Positions 25,092 to 35,126 of a stretch of DNA of 64,000 bases are shown piece by piece. The notes below the pieces were generated by a model. The model had not been told where the DNA came from. It saw only the letters and a list, made by a program, of their open reading frames with translations, and did not search any database. Numbering within the stretch: the first letter of the stretch is position 1; every line of letters starts with the position of its first letter. The translations under genes and the position numbers were made by a program. The stretch is from Methylocystis silviterrae (GTDB taxonomy: Bacteria > Pseudomonadota > Alphaproteobacteria > Rhizobiales > Beijerinckiaceae), in contig NZ_JABVWW010000003.1 in the NCBI RefSeq assembly GCF_013350005.1, positions 62,001 through 126,000 on the forward strand, written 5' to 3'.

Positions 25092-26638
25092 GCGAGGAGG
25101 CGGCGCCGAAATTGGTCTGGCGCCTCGATGTCGCCAGCGAAGCCGAGACGATCGAACTGGCGCAAGAACTTTCGACGCTCGTTCGCAACGGCGACGCCGT
25201 CATGCTTTCTGGCGATCTCGGCGCCGGCAAGACCACATTCGCGCGCGCGATGATCCGCGCTTTGGTCAAAGACCCGCGGCTCGAGGCGCCGAGCCCGACC
25301 TTCACGCTGATGCAAGTCTATGAGGGCGCAGGCAATCGCGTCGTCCACGCCGACTTCTATCGGCTGGAGAAAACGGCGGAGCTTGAGGGATTAGGCTGGG
25401 AGGAGGCGACCGAAGACGCGATCGTGCTTGTCGAATGGGCCGAACGTGCGCGCGAAGCGCTCTCGCCCGATCGTCTCGAAGTGCGCTTGAGTTTCGTCGA
25501 TGGCGATAATCGCGAGGCGCGTCGGCTCACCATTTCCGGCTATGGCGGCTTCGTGTCGCGCCTCGCGTCCTTCAAGGCGCTGCGCGAACTTCTGCGCAAG
25601 GCGGGCTGGGCCCACGCCAGGCGCCGCTTCCTGCAGGGTGACGCCTCGACGCGCGCCTATGAGCGGCTCGAAAAGGAAAATGGACAGCGCGCGATTCTGA
25701 TGATCTCGCCGGCGCGGCCGGACGGACCGCCGATCCGTTTCGGCAAATCCTACAGCGCCATCGCGCGCCTCGCCGAAAACGTCGTTCCTTTCGTCGCCAT
25801 GTCTCAGGGGCTGCGCGGCCTGGGGCTCTCGGCTCCGGAAGTCTACGCCAGAGATGTCGACGCCGGCTTGCTGATCATCGAGGACCTTGGCGGCGAGGGC
25901 GTCGTCGACGAGAGCGGCCCGATCGTCGACCGCTATCTCGAAGCGGCGGGCGCGCTCGCCTATCTTCACGCGCAGAGCCTGCCGGATGTGATCGCGGTCG
26001 AAGGCGGCGGCGATTACCGCATCCCGCCCTATGACCTCGACGCGTTGCTGATCGAAGTGGAATTGCTCGTCGACTGGTATCTCACGCGCCAGAAGACGTC
26101 GGTCTCGTCCGGCGCCAAGGCCATCTTTCTCAATCTTTGGCGCCAGGCGCTTGTCGATGTCGCGAGCGCCGCGCCGACATGGACGCCCACATGGACTCTG
26201 AGAGACTATCATTCTCCCAATCTTTTGTGGCTCGCGCAGCGCAATGGGCTGGCGCGGATCGGCATCCTCGATTTCCAGGACTGTGTGCTCGGCCATCCCG
26301 CCTATGACGTCGCTTCGCTGGGGCAGGACGCCCGCGTCGACGTGCCCGACGATTTGGAGTTGAAGCTCCTCGCCCATTACGCCAAACTGCGCCGCGACGC
26401 CGACTCCGCTTTCGACATGGCCGCTTTCGCCAAGGCTTATGCGATCCTGGCGGCGCAGCGCGCGACAAAGATCCTGGGGATTTTCGCGCGGCTGGATCAG
26501 CGCGACGGCAAGCCGCAATATCTCGCGCATCTTCCGCGCGTTGAATCCTATCTCAAAAAGAGCCTCCGCCATCCGGCGCTGGCCGACATCAGGGCGTGGT
26601 ATGAGGCCAACATCCCCGGCTTGTTTCGCGACGCCTGA
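25088..26638 (+). CDS. tsaE-amgK: Fused TsaE ATPase and AmgK-like sugar kinase
   Basis: A 516-residue two-domain protein. Residues 1-150 are TsaE, the ATPase of the t6A tRNA-modification complex (with TsaB, TsaD), with Walker A GDLGAGKTTFARAM (Lys48), SPTFTLMQVYEG and LVEWAERA. Residues about 165-516 are an aminoglycoside-phosphotransferase-fold kinase with the catalytic loop LRDYHSPNLLW and metal motif LDFQDCVLGHPAYDVASL. This matches AmgK, which phosphorylates MurNAc/GlcNAc in the anomeric cell-wall recycling route. MurU, the next enzyme of that route, follows directly, supporting the assignment. The start overlaps the kinase gene by four bases. Such fusions exist in alphaproteobacteria, as far as I recall. 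Confidence 0.9.
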   Translation: MSEEAAPKLVWRLDVASEAETIELAQELSTLVRNGDAVMLSGDLGAGKTTFARAMIRALVKDPRLEAPSPTFTLMQVYEGAGNRVVHADFYRLEKTAELEGLGWEEATEDAIVLVEWAERAREALSPDRLEVRLSFVDGDNREARRLTISGYGGFVSRLASFKALRELLRKAGWAHARRRFLQGDASTRAYERLEKENGQRAILMISPARPDGPPIRFGKSYSAIARLAENVVPFVAMSQGLRGLGLSAPEVYARDVDAGLLIIEDLGGEGVVDESGPIVDRYLEAAGALAYLHAQSLPDVIAVEGGGDYRIPPYDLDALLIEVELLVDWYLTRQKTSVSSGAKAIFLNLWRQALVDVASAAPTWTPTWTLRDYHSPNLLWLAQRNGLARIGILDFQDCVLGHPAYDVASLGQDARVDVPDDLELKLLAHYAKLRRDADSAFDMAAFAKAYAILAAQRATKILGIFARLDQRDGKPQYLAHLPRVESYLKKSLRHPALADIRAWYEANIPGLFRDA

Positions 26639-27365
26639 GAACCCAGCGCTCGCGCCTGCGCCGAGCGTCGCCATGGTGTTCGCCGCCGGGCTTGGCGCGC
26701 GCATGCGGCCGATCACCGAAACGACGCCAAAGCCGCTCGTTTCGGTCGCTGGCCGCACCCTGCTCGACCGCGCGCTCGACGAATTCGAGAACGCCGGCGT
26801 CGAACTTGCCATCGTCAACGTCCATCATCTCGCCGATCAGATCGAAACGCATCTCGCGAGCCGCGTCCGACCGCGAGTCGTCATTTCTGACGAACGCGCG
26901 CTGCTGCTGGATCAAGGCGGCGGGATCAAGAAGGCGCTTCCCCTGATCGGAGACGATCCATTTTTCGTTTGCAACACCGACGCGTTCTGGATCGACGCGG
27001 CGCGCTCAAATGTCCGAACGCTTGCGGAAGCCTTTGACCCCGAAATGATGGACGCGGCGCTCCTGCTCGCGCCGACATCGGGAAGCGTCGGAATCGACTG
27101 GGGCGGCGATTTCGATCTGGACGCTGAAGGGCGCATTATTCGCCGCGATGGCCAGAAACCTTTTGTGTATACCGGCGTGGGCCTCATGAAGCCGCAGCTC
27201 TTCGCCGGCGTCGCGGATGATGTCTTCAAGCTCGCGCCCTTCTTCTTCGAGGCCGCGCGCAAGGGACGGCTCTATGGCGTCGTCTCCAGCGGTCTTTGGC
27301 TTCACGTCGGCACGGTCGCAGCCATTGCGGACGCCGAACGTGCGATCGCCCTGCGCCAGGGCTGA
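26601..27365 (+). CDS. murU: Nucleotidyltransferase, MurNAc-1-phosphate uridylyltransferase-like
   Basis: A protein of about 254 residues with the sugar-nucleotidyltransferase signature VFAAGLGARMRPITETTPKPL near the N-terminus, then VNVHHLADQIETHL, FFVCNTDAFWID (the metal-binding Asp) and VYTGVGLMKPQLF. In Pseudomonas MurU converts MurNAc-1-phosphate to UDP-MurNAc after AmgK, bypassing fosfomycin-sensitive synthesis. Placement just after the AmgK domain supports that job here. The start is uncertain: the ATG at 26601 overlaps the previous gene by 38 bases, while the ATG at 26673 would start inside the first strand. Confidence 0.85.
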   Translation: MRPTSPACFATPENPALAPAPSVAMVFAAGLGARMRPITETTPKPLVSVAGRTLLDRALDEFENAGVELAIVNVHHLADQIETHLASRVRPRVVISDERALLLDQGGGIKKALPLIGDDPFFVCNTDAFWIDAARSNVRTLAEAFDPEMMDAALLLAPTSGSVGIDWGGDFDLDAEGRIIRRDGQKPFVYTGVGLMKPQLFAGVADDVFKLAPFFFEAARKGRLYGVVSSGLWLHVGTVAAIADAERAIALRQG

Positions 27366-27370
27366 GCGCG

Positions 27371-30300
27371 ATGCTCGCCCGCCGGCGCAATCTGTTCACC
27401 ATTGCGCCTAGCGCGCCGTTTCTGAAGACGTTCGTTTCGGCCCTGCTCGACGGCGAGATTGTTCCCGCTCTCTCGCGCGACACGCCGCCGCTGACGATGG
27501 CGCGCGCCACGATCTATGTGCCGACCCAGCGCGCGGCGCGGGCGCTCGCGGCCGAATTCGCGCAAGCGTTGGATCGGCGCGCGACGCTGCTGCCACGCAT
27601 TCTGCCGCTCGGCGCTCTGGAGGAGCGCGAGAACGCCGCTCTGTTTACCGGAGACTTTGACGTCGAGACGGATGCGTCCCTCGCCGCGCCGATCGAAGAG
27701 CTGGAACGACGCCTGCTGCTGTCGCAGCTCATTCTGCAATGGGCGGAAGCGATTGGGCGCGCGCTCATTTCGGTCGATACAAGCGGCGCGCCCAAGCTGC
27801 ATGAGAGCGAACCGCTTCTCGTCGCATCGACGCCGTCGGCCGCCTATGCGCTGGCCGCCGAACTCGGCGCCCTCATCGACGAATTGCACATCGAAGACGT
27901 TTCGGTCGATGCGTTCGATAGTTTGAGCGACGACGCCTACAGCGATTTTTGGGCGATCACGACGAAATTTCTGCAGATCGCCTTGCGCGAATGGCCGCAA
28001 ATTCTCGCCGACCGCGGACGGATCGACGCCAGCGCCTATCAGAAGCGCCTCGTTGAAGCGCAGATTGCCGAGCTCGCCCGCACGCCGTCGACCGCGCCGG
28101 TGATCGCACTCGGCTCCACCGGCGCGCAGCCGACGACCACGCGGCTGCTCGCCGCCATCGCCGGGCTCGAAAATGGCGCCGTGATCCTGCCGGGCCTCGA
28201 TCAGGTCATGAGCGCGGACGTCTGGGCGAGCGTGGGTTGGACGGATCAAAGCCGAGAGCCGACCTTTACCCATCCGCAGATGATGTTGAAACGCTTGCTC
28301 GCCGCCATGGGCGTTGCGCGCGACGAGCCGCGCGAACTCGCGCGCGTGACCCCGACGCTCGCCGCGCGCCGCGCGTTTGTCTCGCAAGCGATGGCGCCTG
28401 CTGACGCGACGTCCGCATGGCGGGATTATCAGGCTGCGCAGAGCGGCGGCTTCGCACCGGCGCTCGAAGGCGTCATCGCGCTGGAAGCGCCGGACGAGCG
28501 GCTCGAAGCTTTGACGCTCGCGCTCTTCATGCGCGAGGCGCTGGAGGCGCCCGGCCGAACGGCGGCGCTCGTTACGCCGGACCGGCTCGTCGCGCGGCGC
28601 GTCGCCGCCGAGTTGCGACGCTTCGACATTGAGATCGACGATTCGGGCGGCATGCCGCTCGCAAGAACGTCCATCGGCGCGCTGGCGCGACTCGTCGCGA
28701 CGATCGGATCGGATCGCGCCGGCGCCGTGAACGTGGCCGCGCTGCTCGCCCATCCGCTGACCGCGCTCGGACTTTCGCGCGCGCAAGTCGCATCGCTCGC
28801 GTCGCCAATCGAGATTGGCGTGCTGCGGACATTCGCGCAGCCTGACGGCGGCTGGGCGGCGCGTGTGCCGCCGGCGCGCGAATTGGCGCGCGCGCCTCAT
28901 GCGCATCCGGCCGCGCGCCGCATCAGCGACGAGGACTGGCGCGCGATCGAAGACGCGCTTGCGCGTATTGACGCCGCTTTCTCGCCCTTCGCCGCGCTGA
29001 CGCCAACGGCGTCGCTGTCGGACCGCGCGCGCGCGCACAGCGGCGCGCTTGAAGCCGTGATCGCCGGCGCCGACGACGCTGATGAAGAGGGCGCGTCGGC
29101 GCTGTTCGAACTCCTCGATCGGCTCGCGCACGCTGAGGCGCCGGCAGGCTTTGACGCGCAAAACTACGCGGCGCTCTTCGACCGCGTCGCCGCCGAGACG
29201 ATGCTGCGCGGCCCAAGACGCGCCCATCCGCGCTTGAAGATCCTCGGTCCTTTGGAAGCGCGGCTCATCGAGGCCGACCTCGTTCTGCTCGCCGGACTGG
29301 ACGAAGGCGTATGGCCGCCGCAGACGGACACCGGAGCTTTTCTCAATCGCTCGATGCGCGCCCAACTCGGCCTGATGGCGCCGGAGCGACGCATCGGCCA
29401 AAGCGCGCATGACTTCATCATGGCTTTGGGCGCAGAGCGCGTCGTTCTGAGCCGCGCCATCAAGCGTAATGGCGCGCCAACCGTTCCTTCCCGCTTCATC
29501 GCGCGGCTCTCGGCGCTTGCCGGCGACGCATTCGACGACTGCAGGAAACGTGGCGACGCGATGCTCGCGATCGCCGCCGCGCTCGATCGCCCAGAAACGA
29601 CGATTGCGATCGAACGGCCGCAGCCGCGCCCACCGGCGGCGCTGCGGCCACAGCGCTTGAGCGTCACCCGCGTCGAGCGCCTGCGGCGCGACCCTTACGC
29701 GATCTTCGCCGAATATATTCTCAAACTCACGCCGCTGCCGCCCATAGGCGCGGAGGCCGGCGCGCGAGAAATCGGCGTCGCGATACATGAAGCGCTTGCG
29801 GCATTCGTCGCGCGACATTCGCGCGGCGCGCTTCCCTCTGGCGCCCGCGACGTGCTCCGCGATCTCGCGCGCGAGAAGCTCGATGGCTTCATGGCCGATC
29901 CCGCCTTCGTGAGTTTCCAATGGCCGCGCATCGAAGCGGGGCTCGATCATGCGTTCAGCTTCGAACAGGAGCGGCGGGCTTTGGACTGCGACATCCATGT
30001 CGAAACGCGCGGGGAGATCGCGCTTGCGCTCACCGATGGAACGATTTTTCGCCTGACCGCGATTGCCGATCGCATAGAGGTCGACCGAGAGGGCCAGGCT
30101 TATGTCTTCGACTACAAGACGGGCGCGCCGCCGTCCAAAAAGCAGGTCAAGGCTGGTTGGTCGCCGCAGCTGACTTTGGAGGCGGCGATGATCGAAGCCG
30201 GGGCTTTCGAAAAAATCGGGCCGCGGCCGGTTTCCGGCGCCGCCTATATCGGCTTGCGAAAGGGCGGTGAGACTCACTGGCTCGAATGGAAAGACACGCG

Positions 30301-30478
30301 CTTCGCCGACGTCGTCGCGGCGCATCGCGCGCAGCTCGAAGAGCTGCTGTCGCAGTTTTCCAGTGAATCGACGTCCTATGCGTCGCGGCCGCATCCGGCT
30401 TTTATGAGCGATATCGGCGATTACGACCATCTGGCGCGCGTCAAGGAATGGATGCGCGGCGGGGGAGAGACGGCATGA
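27371..30478 (+). CDS. addB: Double-strand break repair protein AddB
   Basis: A 1035-residue AddB subunit of the AddAB helicase-nuclease, which resects DNA ends for RecA loading. The N-terminus MLARRRNLFTIAPSAPFLKTF is typical of alphaproteobacterial AddB. An inactive helicase-like body follows, with LVLLAGLDEGVWPPQTDTGAFLNR. A C-terminal PD-(D/E)xK nuclease domain has AYVFDYKTGAPPSKKQ. The start lies 5 bases after the murU stop and the stop overlaps addA, so the cluster is co-transcribed. A very long antisense frame over this gene is a shadow. Confidence 0.94.
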   Translation: MLARRRNLFTIAPSAPFLKTFVSALLDGEIVPALSRDTPPLTMARATIYVPTQRAARALAAEFAQALDRRATLLPRILPLGALEERENAALFTGDFDVETDASLAAPIEELERRLLLSQLILQWAEAIGRALISVDTSGAPKLHESEPLLVASTPSAAYALAAELGALIDELHIEDVSVDAFDSLSDDAYSDFWAITTKFLQIALREWPQILADRGRIDASAYQKRLVEAQIAELARTPSTAPVIALGSTGAQPTTTRLLAAIAGLENGAVILPGLDQVMSADVWASVGWTDQSREPTFTHPQMMLKRLLAAMGVARDEPRELARVTPTLAARRAFVSQAMAPADATSAWRDYQAAQSGGFAPALEGVIALEAPDERLEALTLALFMREALEAPGRTAALVTPDRLVARRVAAELRRFDIEIDDSGGMPLARTSIGALARLVATIGSDRAGAVNVAALLAHPLTALGLSRAQVASLASPIEIGVLRTFAQPDGGWAARVPPARELARAPHAHPAARRISDEDWRAIEDALARIDAAFSPFAALTPTASLSDRARAHSGALEAVIAGADDADEEGASALFELLDRLAHAEAPAGFDAQNYAALFDRVAAETMLRGPRRAHPRLKILGPLEARLIEADLVLLAGLDEGVWPPQTDTGAFLNRSMRAQLGLMAPERRIGQSAHDFIMALGAERVVLSRAIKRNGAPTVPSRFIARLSALAGDAFDDCRKRGDAMLAIAAALDRPETTIAIERPQPRPPAALRPQRLSVTRVERLRRDPYAIFAEYILKLTPLPPIGAEAGAREIGVAIHEALAAFVARHSRGALPSGARDVLRDLAREKLDGFMADPAFVSFQWPRIEAGLDHAFSFEQERRALDCDIHVETRGEIALALTDGTIFRLTAIADRIEVDREGQAYVFDYKTGAPPSKKQVKAGWSPQLTLEAAMIEAGAFEKIGPRPVSGAAYIGLRKGGETHWLEWKDTRFADVVAAHRAQLEELLSQFSSESTSYASRPHPAFMSDIGDYDHLARVKEWMRGGGETA

Positions 30479-33400
30479 GCGAGCGTCCCGTTGGCGCCCT
30501 GACGATCCGGCGCCAGCAAACGGCGTCAGATCCGTTCACCTCCGCCTGGGTTTCGGCGCATGCCGGCTCCGGGAAAACCCATGTGCTCGCGCAGCGCGTT
30601 TTGCGGCTGCTGCTTGCCGGCGCGCGGCCGTCGCAGATTCTTTGCCTCACCTATACGAAGGCGGCCGCCGCCAATATGGGCTCGCGCGTTTTCGAGGCGC
30701 TCGCGCGCTGGGCGACGCTCGACGATGCGGCGCTGGCCAATGGTATCGCTCAAATGGGCGCGACAGTTGAGTCGCGCATCGATCTTGATTTCGCCAGGCG
30801 GCTTTTCGCGCGCGCCGTCGAGACGCCTGGCGGTCTCAAGATCCAGACGATCCACGCCTTCTGCGAAAAGCTGCTGCACATCTTTCCTTTCGAAGCCAAT
30901 GTTCCGGCGTCCTTCCGCGTCGTCGACGATCTGGAGCGCGCCGAGCTGATGGACGCGGCGCGCCGGCGCGCGCTCGAGGCCGCCACGCGAGACAATGGAT
31001 CGCTGCGAAAGGCGCTGGAGCTTGTCGCCCGCGAGACGACGGCTGCGGGATTTGACGCGCTCTGCGAAGAATTGCTGCATCTCCGTCAAAAAATCGCGCG
31101 CATGCGCGAGCAGGACGATTACGGGGCGCGTGTCTTTGCCGCGCTTGGTTTGACGACAGATGAAACGCTGGCGCGAATTGACGCGGCGATCATCGAGGAC
31201 GGCGAGCCGCCGTCCGAGTGGCCGACGCTCGCCAAAATGCTGCGCGGCGGTTCGACCAACGACGGCAAACTCGCCGACTCGCTCGACTCCGCTTTTGTGC
31301 TTGCGCCGCATCCGGACTGTATCGAGAGCTGTCTCGCAGCCTTCTTCAAAACAGACGGCGAACCACGGGGCCTGGGAAAAACAAAAATCATCACCGGGCC
31401 GCTCGCCAAGCGCGAACCGCAGCTTCTCGCGCGCATGGAGGCCGAGCGCGACAGACTCGTCACGCTCGTCGAAAAGCGCAAGGCCGCGGCCGCCGCCGAA
31501 CGCTCGCTGGCGCTGCATGTTCTCGGCGACGCCATTCTTGGCGAATATGAGCATGCCAAAAGACGGCGGGGACTACTCGACTACGACGATCTGATCGAGG
31601 GCGCGCGCCGCTTGCTTCATCGTTCGAGCCCATCCTGGGTGCTCTATAAGCTCGACGCGCAGATGGACCACATCCTGCTCGATGAGGCGCAGGATACGAG
31701 TTCGGCGCAGTGGGACATATTGGCGGCGATCGCTGATGAATTTTGTGCAGGCGCCAGCGCGCGCGAAGCCAAGGGCGGTCCGCCGCGCAGTTTTTTTGCG
31801 GTCGGCGACGAGAAGCAATCGATCTTTTCCTTTCAAGGCGCGGAGCCGGAAAGGTTCGACGAGATGCGGCGCGAGTTTCGCCGAAGATTTGAACGCGTCG
31901 AACGCCGTTTCGAAGAGGTGAGGCTCACGCAATCCTTCCGCTCTTCGCCCGGCGTGCTGCAAGCGGTCGACGACATTTTCGCGATTGAAGAGAATCGCCT
32001 CGGCTTCTGCGGCGATCCGCAGGAGCCGGCGCCAAGGCACGACGCTTGGAAATCCGACGTCGCGGCGCTCATCGAAATCTGGGAGCCGATCGGCGCGGAT
32101 AAAGCGCAGGACCCGAGCGATTGGCGCCTGCCGCTCGACTATGTCGACGCGAGCGACCCCAATGAGCGTCTCGCGGAAAGACTGGCGCGCAAGGTCAGGA
32201 CGCTGCTTGCGCCTCAGAACGGCGAATGTGTCGAAGACGGCGGCGCGCTGCGCCCTGTCGAACCCGGCGATATATTGATTCTCGTGCGCAAGCGTGGTCC
32301 GCTCTTCGAGGCGATCATTCGCGCTTTGAAAAACGAACATGTCCCCGTGGCTGGCGCCGACCGGCTCAATCTCGCCGACCACATCGCTGTCCACGATCTC
32401 GTCGCGCTTGGACGCGCGGCGCTGTTGCCGCAAGACGATCTGACGCTGGCGAGCGTCCTGAAGTCGCCGTTCTTCGGCTTCGACGACGACGATCTCATCG
32501 CGCTCGCGCCAGGTCGTCGCGCGTCACTGATCGAAGCGCTTGAGCAGTCCGAAGACGCGCGCTGCCGGGAGGCCGCGGCGCGGCTTCGACGCTTGCGACG
32601 CGATGCTGCGGCTCTGGCGCCGTTCGATTTTTACAGCAGCGTTCTCGGCCCTGACGGCGGACGCACGCGGCTCATGGCGAGACTGGGCGGCGAAGCGGAG
32701 GACGCGATCGACGAATTCTTAAAGCTCGCCGCGAGTTTCGAGCGCGAACAGCCGCCGTCGCTGACGGCCTTTCTGGCGATGGCCAAGTCGCTCGATCTTT
32801 CCATCAAGCGCGATATGGAAGCGGCCGGCGGGGCCGTGCGGGTGATGACCGCTCATGCCGCGAAAGGTCTGGAGGCGAAGATCGTGTTTTTGCCGGACAC
32901 CTGCGGCGCCCCCGCCGGCAAGCACGATCCGAAGCTCTACGCGTTCGGCGAGGCTGACGAAGCGGCGCTCCTCTGGTCGATCGGCAAGGACAGCGACCCG
33001 GTCGCCCTCCAGCAGGAGCGTGAGGCGCATCGGCGGCGCGAGCGCGAGGAAAGCCAGCGCCTGCTCTATGTCGCGCTGACCCGCGCCGAGGAGCGGCTCT
33101 ATATTTGCGGCGCTCATGGCGTCAACGGTCGCGCCGACGGCTGCTGGTACGACGCCATACGCGACGCGCTCGAATCGCGCTGCGAGACTTTGCCCGACCC
33201 CCTCGATGCGACATCGACGATTCTGCGCCGCGGCGCGGTTCCGCCGCGCTTCGATCTTTCGAGAAGAGCGCCGCAGGCCGCCGCCGTGGACATTCCGGCC
33301 TTCGCCAAGACCAAGGCGCGGCCTGAAGTTGCGCCGTCGCCGCCGCTGCGTCCCTCGAGCGCGCTCGCTGGCGCGGACCTCATCGCCAATGGCGTGGTGG

Positions 33401-33924
33401 GCGTGACTGCGCGCCGAGGCGAAGCGGAACGTCTGCTGCACGGCCGTCTCGTCCATGCGCTGCTGCAGCATCTGCCGGCCTGCGCGACGGAAGATCGGCA
33501 AAGCGTCGCCCGGCGCTTTCTTTCGGCGCGCGGCGGCTTTCTGGACGAGGACCGGCGAGAGGCGCTGGCGCAGTCGGCGCTTGCGGTTCTCGCCGACGCG
33601 CGTCTTGCGCCGCTCTTTGGCCCAGACTCGACTCCTGAGGTCGACATCGTCGCGACGCTCGAGAACGGCGCCGTCGTCTCCGGCCGCATTGACCGGCTTG
33701 CCGAAACCGCGACCGAAGCGCTCATCGCCGAATTCAAGACGGGACGGCCGCGCGCCAAGCTCGAAGACGCGCATGTGCGCCAGCTCGCGCTCTATCGCGC
33801 CGCTGTCGCGCCGCTCTTTCCCGGCAAGCGGCTGCGCTGCTTTCTGATCTATACGCAGAACGCCAGCGTGCTCGAAGCCGACGAATCGGCGCTTGCGAAC
33901 GCGCTTCAACGCGCGCTGGCGTAG
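30475..33924 (+). CDS. addA: Double-strand break repair helicase AddA
   Basis: A 1149-residue UvrD-family helicase with a C-terminal nuclease, partner of AddB. Visible are Walker A AHAGSGKTHVLAQRVLRLL (residues 28-46), LCLTYTKAAAANM, IQTIHAFCEKLL, LDEAQDTSSAQWDIL (motif II), AVGDEKQSIFSFQGA, VMTAHAAKGLEAKIVFLPD and LYVALTRAEERLYI. The nuclease motif is LIAEFKTGRPRAK near the C-terminus. The ATGA overlap with addB is at the start. The trxA gene that I recall following addA in many related genomes is absent; a palindromic repeat and a convergent permease gene follow instead. Confidence 0.96.
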   Translation: MSERPVGALTIRRQQTASDPFTSAWVSAHAGSGKTHVLAQRVLRLLLAGARPSQILCLTYTKAAAANMGSRVFEALARWATLDDAALANGIAQMGATVESRIDLDFARRLFARAVETPGGLKIQTIHAFCEKLLHIFPFEANVPASFRVVDDLERAELMDAARRRALEAATRDNGSLRKALELVARETTAAGFDALCEELLHLRQKIARMREQDDYGARVFAALGLTTDETLARIDAAIIEDGEPPSEWPTLAKMLRGGSTNDGKLADSLDSAFVLAPHPDCIESCLAAFFKTDGEPRGLGKTKIITGPLAKREPQLLARMEAERDRLVTLVEKRKAAAAAERSLALHVLGDAILGEYEHAKRRRGLLDYDDLIEGARRLLHRSSPSWVLYKLDAQMDHILLDEAQDTSSAQWDILAAIADEFCAGASAREAKGGPPRSFFAVGDEKQSIFSFQGAEPERFDEMRREFRRRFERVERRFEEVRLTQSFRSSPGVLQAVDDIFAIEENRLGFCGDPQEPAPRHDAWKSDVAALIEIWEPIGADKAQDPSDWRLPLDYVDASDPNERLAERLARKVRTLLAPQNGECVEDGGALRPVEPGDILILVRKRGPLFEAIIRALKNEHVPVAGADRLNLADHIAVHDLVALGRAALLPQDDLTLASVLKSPFFGFDDDDLIALAPGRRASLIEALEQSEDARCREAAARLRRLRRDAAALAPFDFYSSVLGPDGGRTRLMARLGGEAEDAIDEFLKLAASFEREQPPSLTAFLAMAKSLDLSIKRDMEAAGGAVRVMTAHAAKGLEAKIVFLPDTCGAPAGKHDPKLYAFGEADEAALLWSIGKDSDPVALQQEREAHRRREREESQRLLYVALTRAEERLYICGAHGVNGRADGCWYDAIRDALESRCETLPDPLDATSTILRRGAVPPRFDLSRRAPQAAAVDIPAFAKTKARPEVAPSPPLRPSSALAGADLIANGVVGVTARRGEAERLLHGRLVHALLQHLPACATEDRQSVARRFLSARGGFLDEDRREALAQSALAVLADARLAPLFGPDSTPEVDIVATLENGAVVSGRIDRLAETATEALIAEFKTGRPRAKLEDAHVRQLALYRAAVAPLFPGKRLRCFLIYTQNASVLEADESALANALQRALA

Positions 33925-33943
33925 ATCCGGCGGCGCCGAGGCA

Positions 33944-34055
33944 AGCAGGTTCCGAAAAAGTTGACAGACTTTTTCGATGAGAACCTGCTCCAGCATTTTG
34001 ATTTTGAGCGATTCCTTATCGATCACATGATTCCATGTGATCGGGAAGCGCTCTA
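33944..34055. repeat. Two-hairpin interspersed repeat, copy A
   Basis: A 112-base element nearly identical, in inverse orientation, to 40101-40215. Hairpin one is GCAGGTTC...GAACCTGC with inner CGAAAAAGT/ACTTTTTCG. Hairpin two is GATCACATG-ATTC-CATGTGATC. The right end is GCTCTA, whose complement supplies the TAG stop codon of the permease gene at 34053. It lies between convergent addA and the permease gene and may terminate both. Confidence 0.88.
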
Positions 34056-35126
34056 AGCCGGCTGATCGGGGCCGACTCGGCGGCGCCAGAATTCCAGCAA
34101 CAACGGGCTGAGCGCCATGACGATGGGGCCGAGGACGATGCCCGAAGCGCCGAACAGTTGAAGGCCGCCGAGCATGGCGATGAAGGCTGGCACCGTATGT
34201 AGCCGCATGCTGTCGCCGATGAGCAGCGGTCGAAGCAAATTGTCGATGCTGGAGATCACCACGCCGCCCCATAGCCCGAGAATCAAGGCTTCAACCCAAC
34301 GGTCCTCGATCAAGAGGTAAATCGTCGCCGGAATCCAAATGACAAAAGAGCCGAGCACCGGAACGATCGAGAGAAGCCCCATGATCAACGCCCACAGCAC
34401 CGGCGAATTGAAATCCAGCACCCAGAACATGAATCCGCCAAGCAGGCCTTGCAGCGCCGCCACCGCCAGCGTGCCAAAGAGGATCGCACGGATCGTATCG
34501 CGCACGCGCACGATGATCATGCCGGTTTCGAGATTGGAGAAGGGCGACAGTCGGGCGAGCGTCTGCAGCGCCACGGCTCGGTCGCGCAGGAAAAAGAACA
34601 GGAGATAGAAGGCGAGAAGAGTGGTGATGATCTGACCGGTGGACGCACGTAGAAAGTTCGCGGCGATATTGGTGACAAAGGCGCCAAGTTGCGAGAACGT
34701 CGCTTGTAGATCGAATCTGCGTGCGATCCAGCTTTGGAAGCCGCCGAGCCAAGGATGCGCGTCGAGCATCGTTTGCCAGTCGCCTTGCTGCACCGTTTTC
34801 TGAACGTAGTCGACGCCTGCGGCGGCCTCGCTGACCAGCCGTTCAATCATCAGCAGCAGCGGTCCAACGATGACGAGGCCGACGATCAGCATGGAGACGC
34901 CGGCCGCAACGGAGGGCGGCAGGAAGCGCTCCAGCAGGCGATGCGGCCCAATGAACACAACCGCGAGCACAAGCGCCCAGGTGAGCGCCGGCAGAAAGGG
35001 CGCAGAGATCAGAATCGTGGCGCAAATAAACGCGAGCGTGACGGCGAGTCTGGCGAGAACAAAAACGTCAATTGAGAGGTTCTGATCCTGTTCGACGAGC
35101 GCCGCCGTTTCCAACTCCTCGTTCAT
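34053..35126 (-). CDS. AI-2E family transporter (putative permease)
   Basis: A 357-residue integral membrane protein with the AI-2E/PerM pattern. Helices at LAVTLAFICATILI, FLPALTWALVLAVVFIGP and AAGVSMLIVGLVIVGPLLLMIERL are followed by a soluble region (about 110-175) and then five or so C-terminal helices, including LQGLLGGFMFWVLDF, WALIMGLLSIVPVLGSFVIWIPATIYLL and GASGIVLGPIVMALSPLLLEF. Members include exporters and Na+/H+ antiporters; the family name does not imply quorum sensing. The ATG at 35126 is preferred to the far upstream 35264, which would overlap the pnp terminator. It ends on the TAG of the adjoining repeat. Confidence 0.85.
   Translation of the reverse strand: MNEELETAALVEQDQNLSIDVFVLARLAVTLAFICATILISAPFLPALTWALVLAVVFIGPHRLLERFLPPSVAAGVSMLIVGLVIVGPLLLMIERLVSEAAAGVDYVQKTVQQGDWQTMLDAHPWLGGFQSWIARRFDLQATFSQLGAFVTNIAANFLRASTGQIITTLLAFYLLFFFLRDRAVALQTLARLSPFSNLETGMIIVRVRDTIRAILFGTLAVAALQGLLGGFMFWVLDFNSPVLWALIMGLLSIVPVLGSFVIWIPATIYLLIEDRWVEALILGLWGGVVISSIDNLLRPLLIGDSMRLHTVPAFIAMLGGLQLFGASGIVLGPIVMALSPLLLEFWRRRVGPDQPA

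Noticed and set aside
27302-30430. A 1042-codon minus-strand frame antisense to addB
   Set aside because: No recognisable motifs; addB on the other strand has nuclease motifs and tight operon spacing.
34053-35126. Quorum-sensing AI-2 exporter
   Set aside because: The family name is historical; no luxS or lsr genes are present and members have diverse transport roles.
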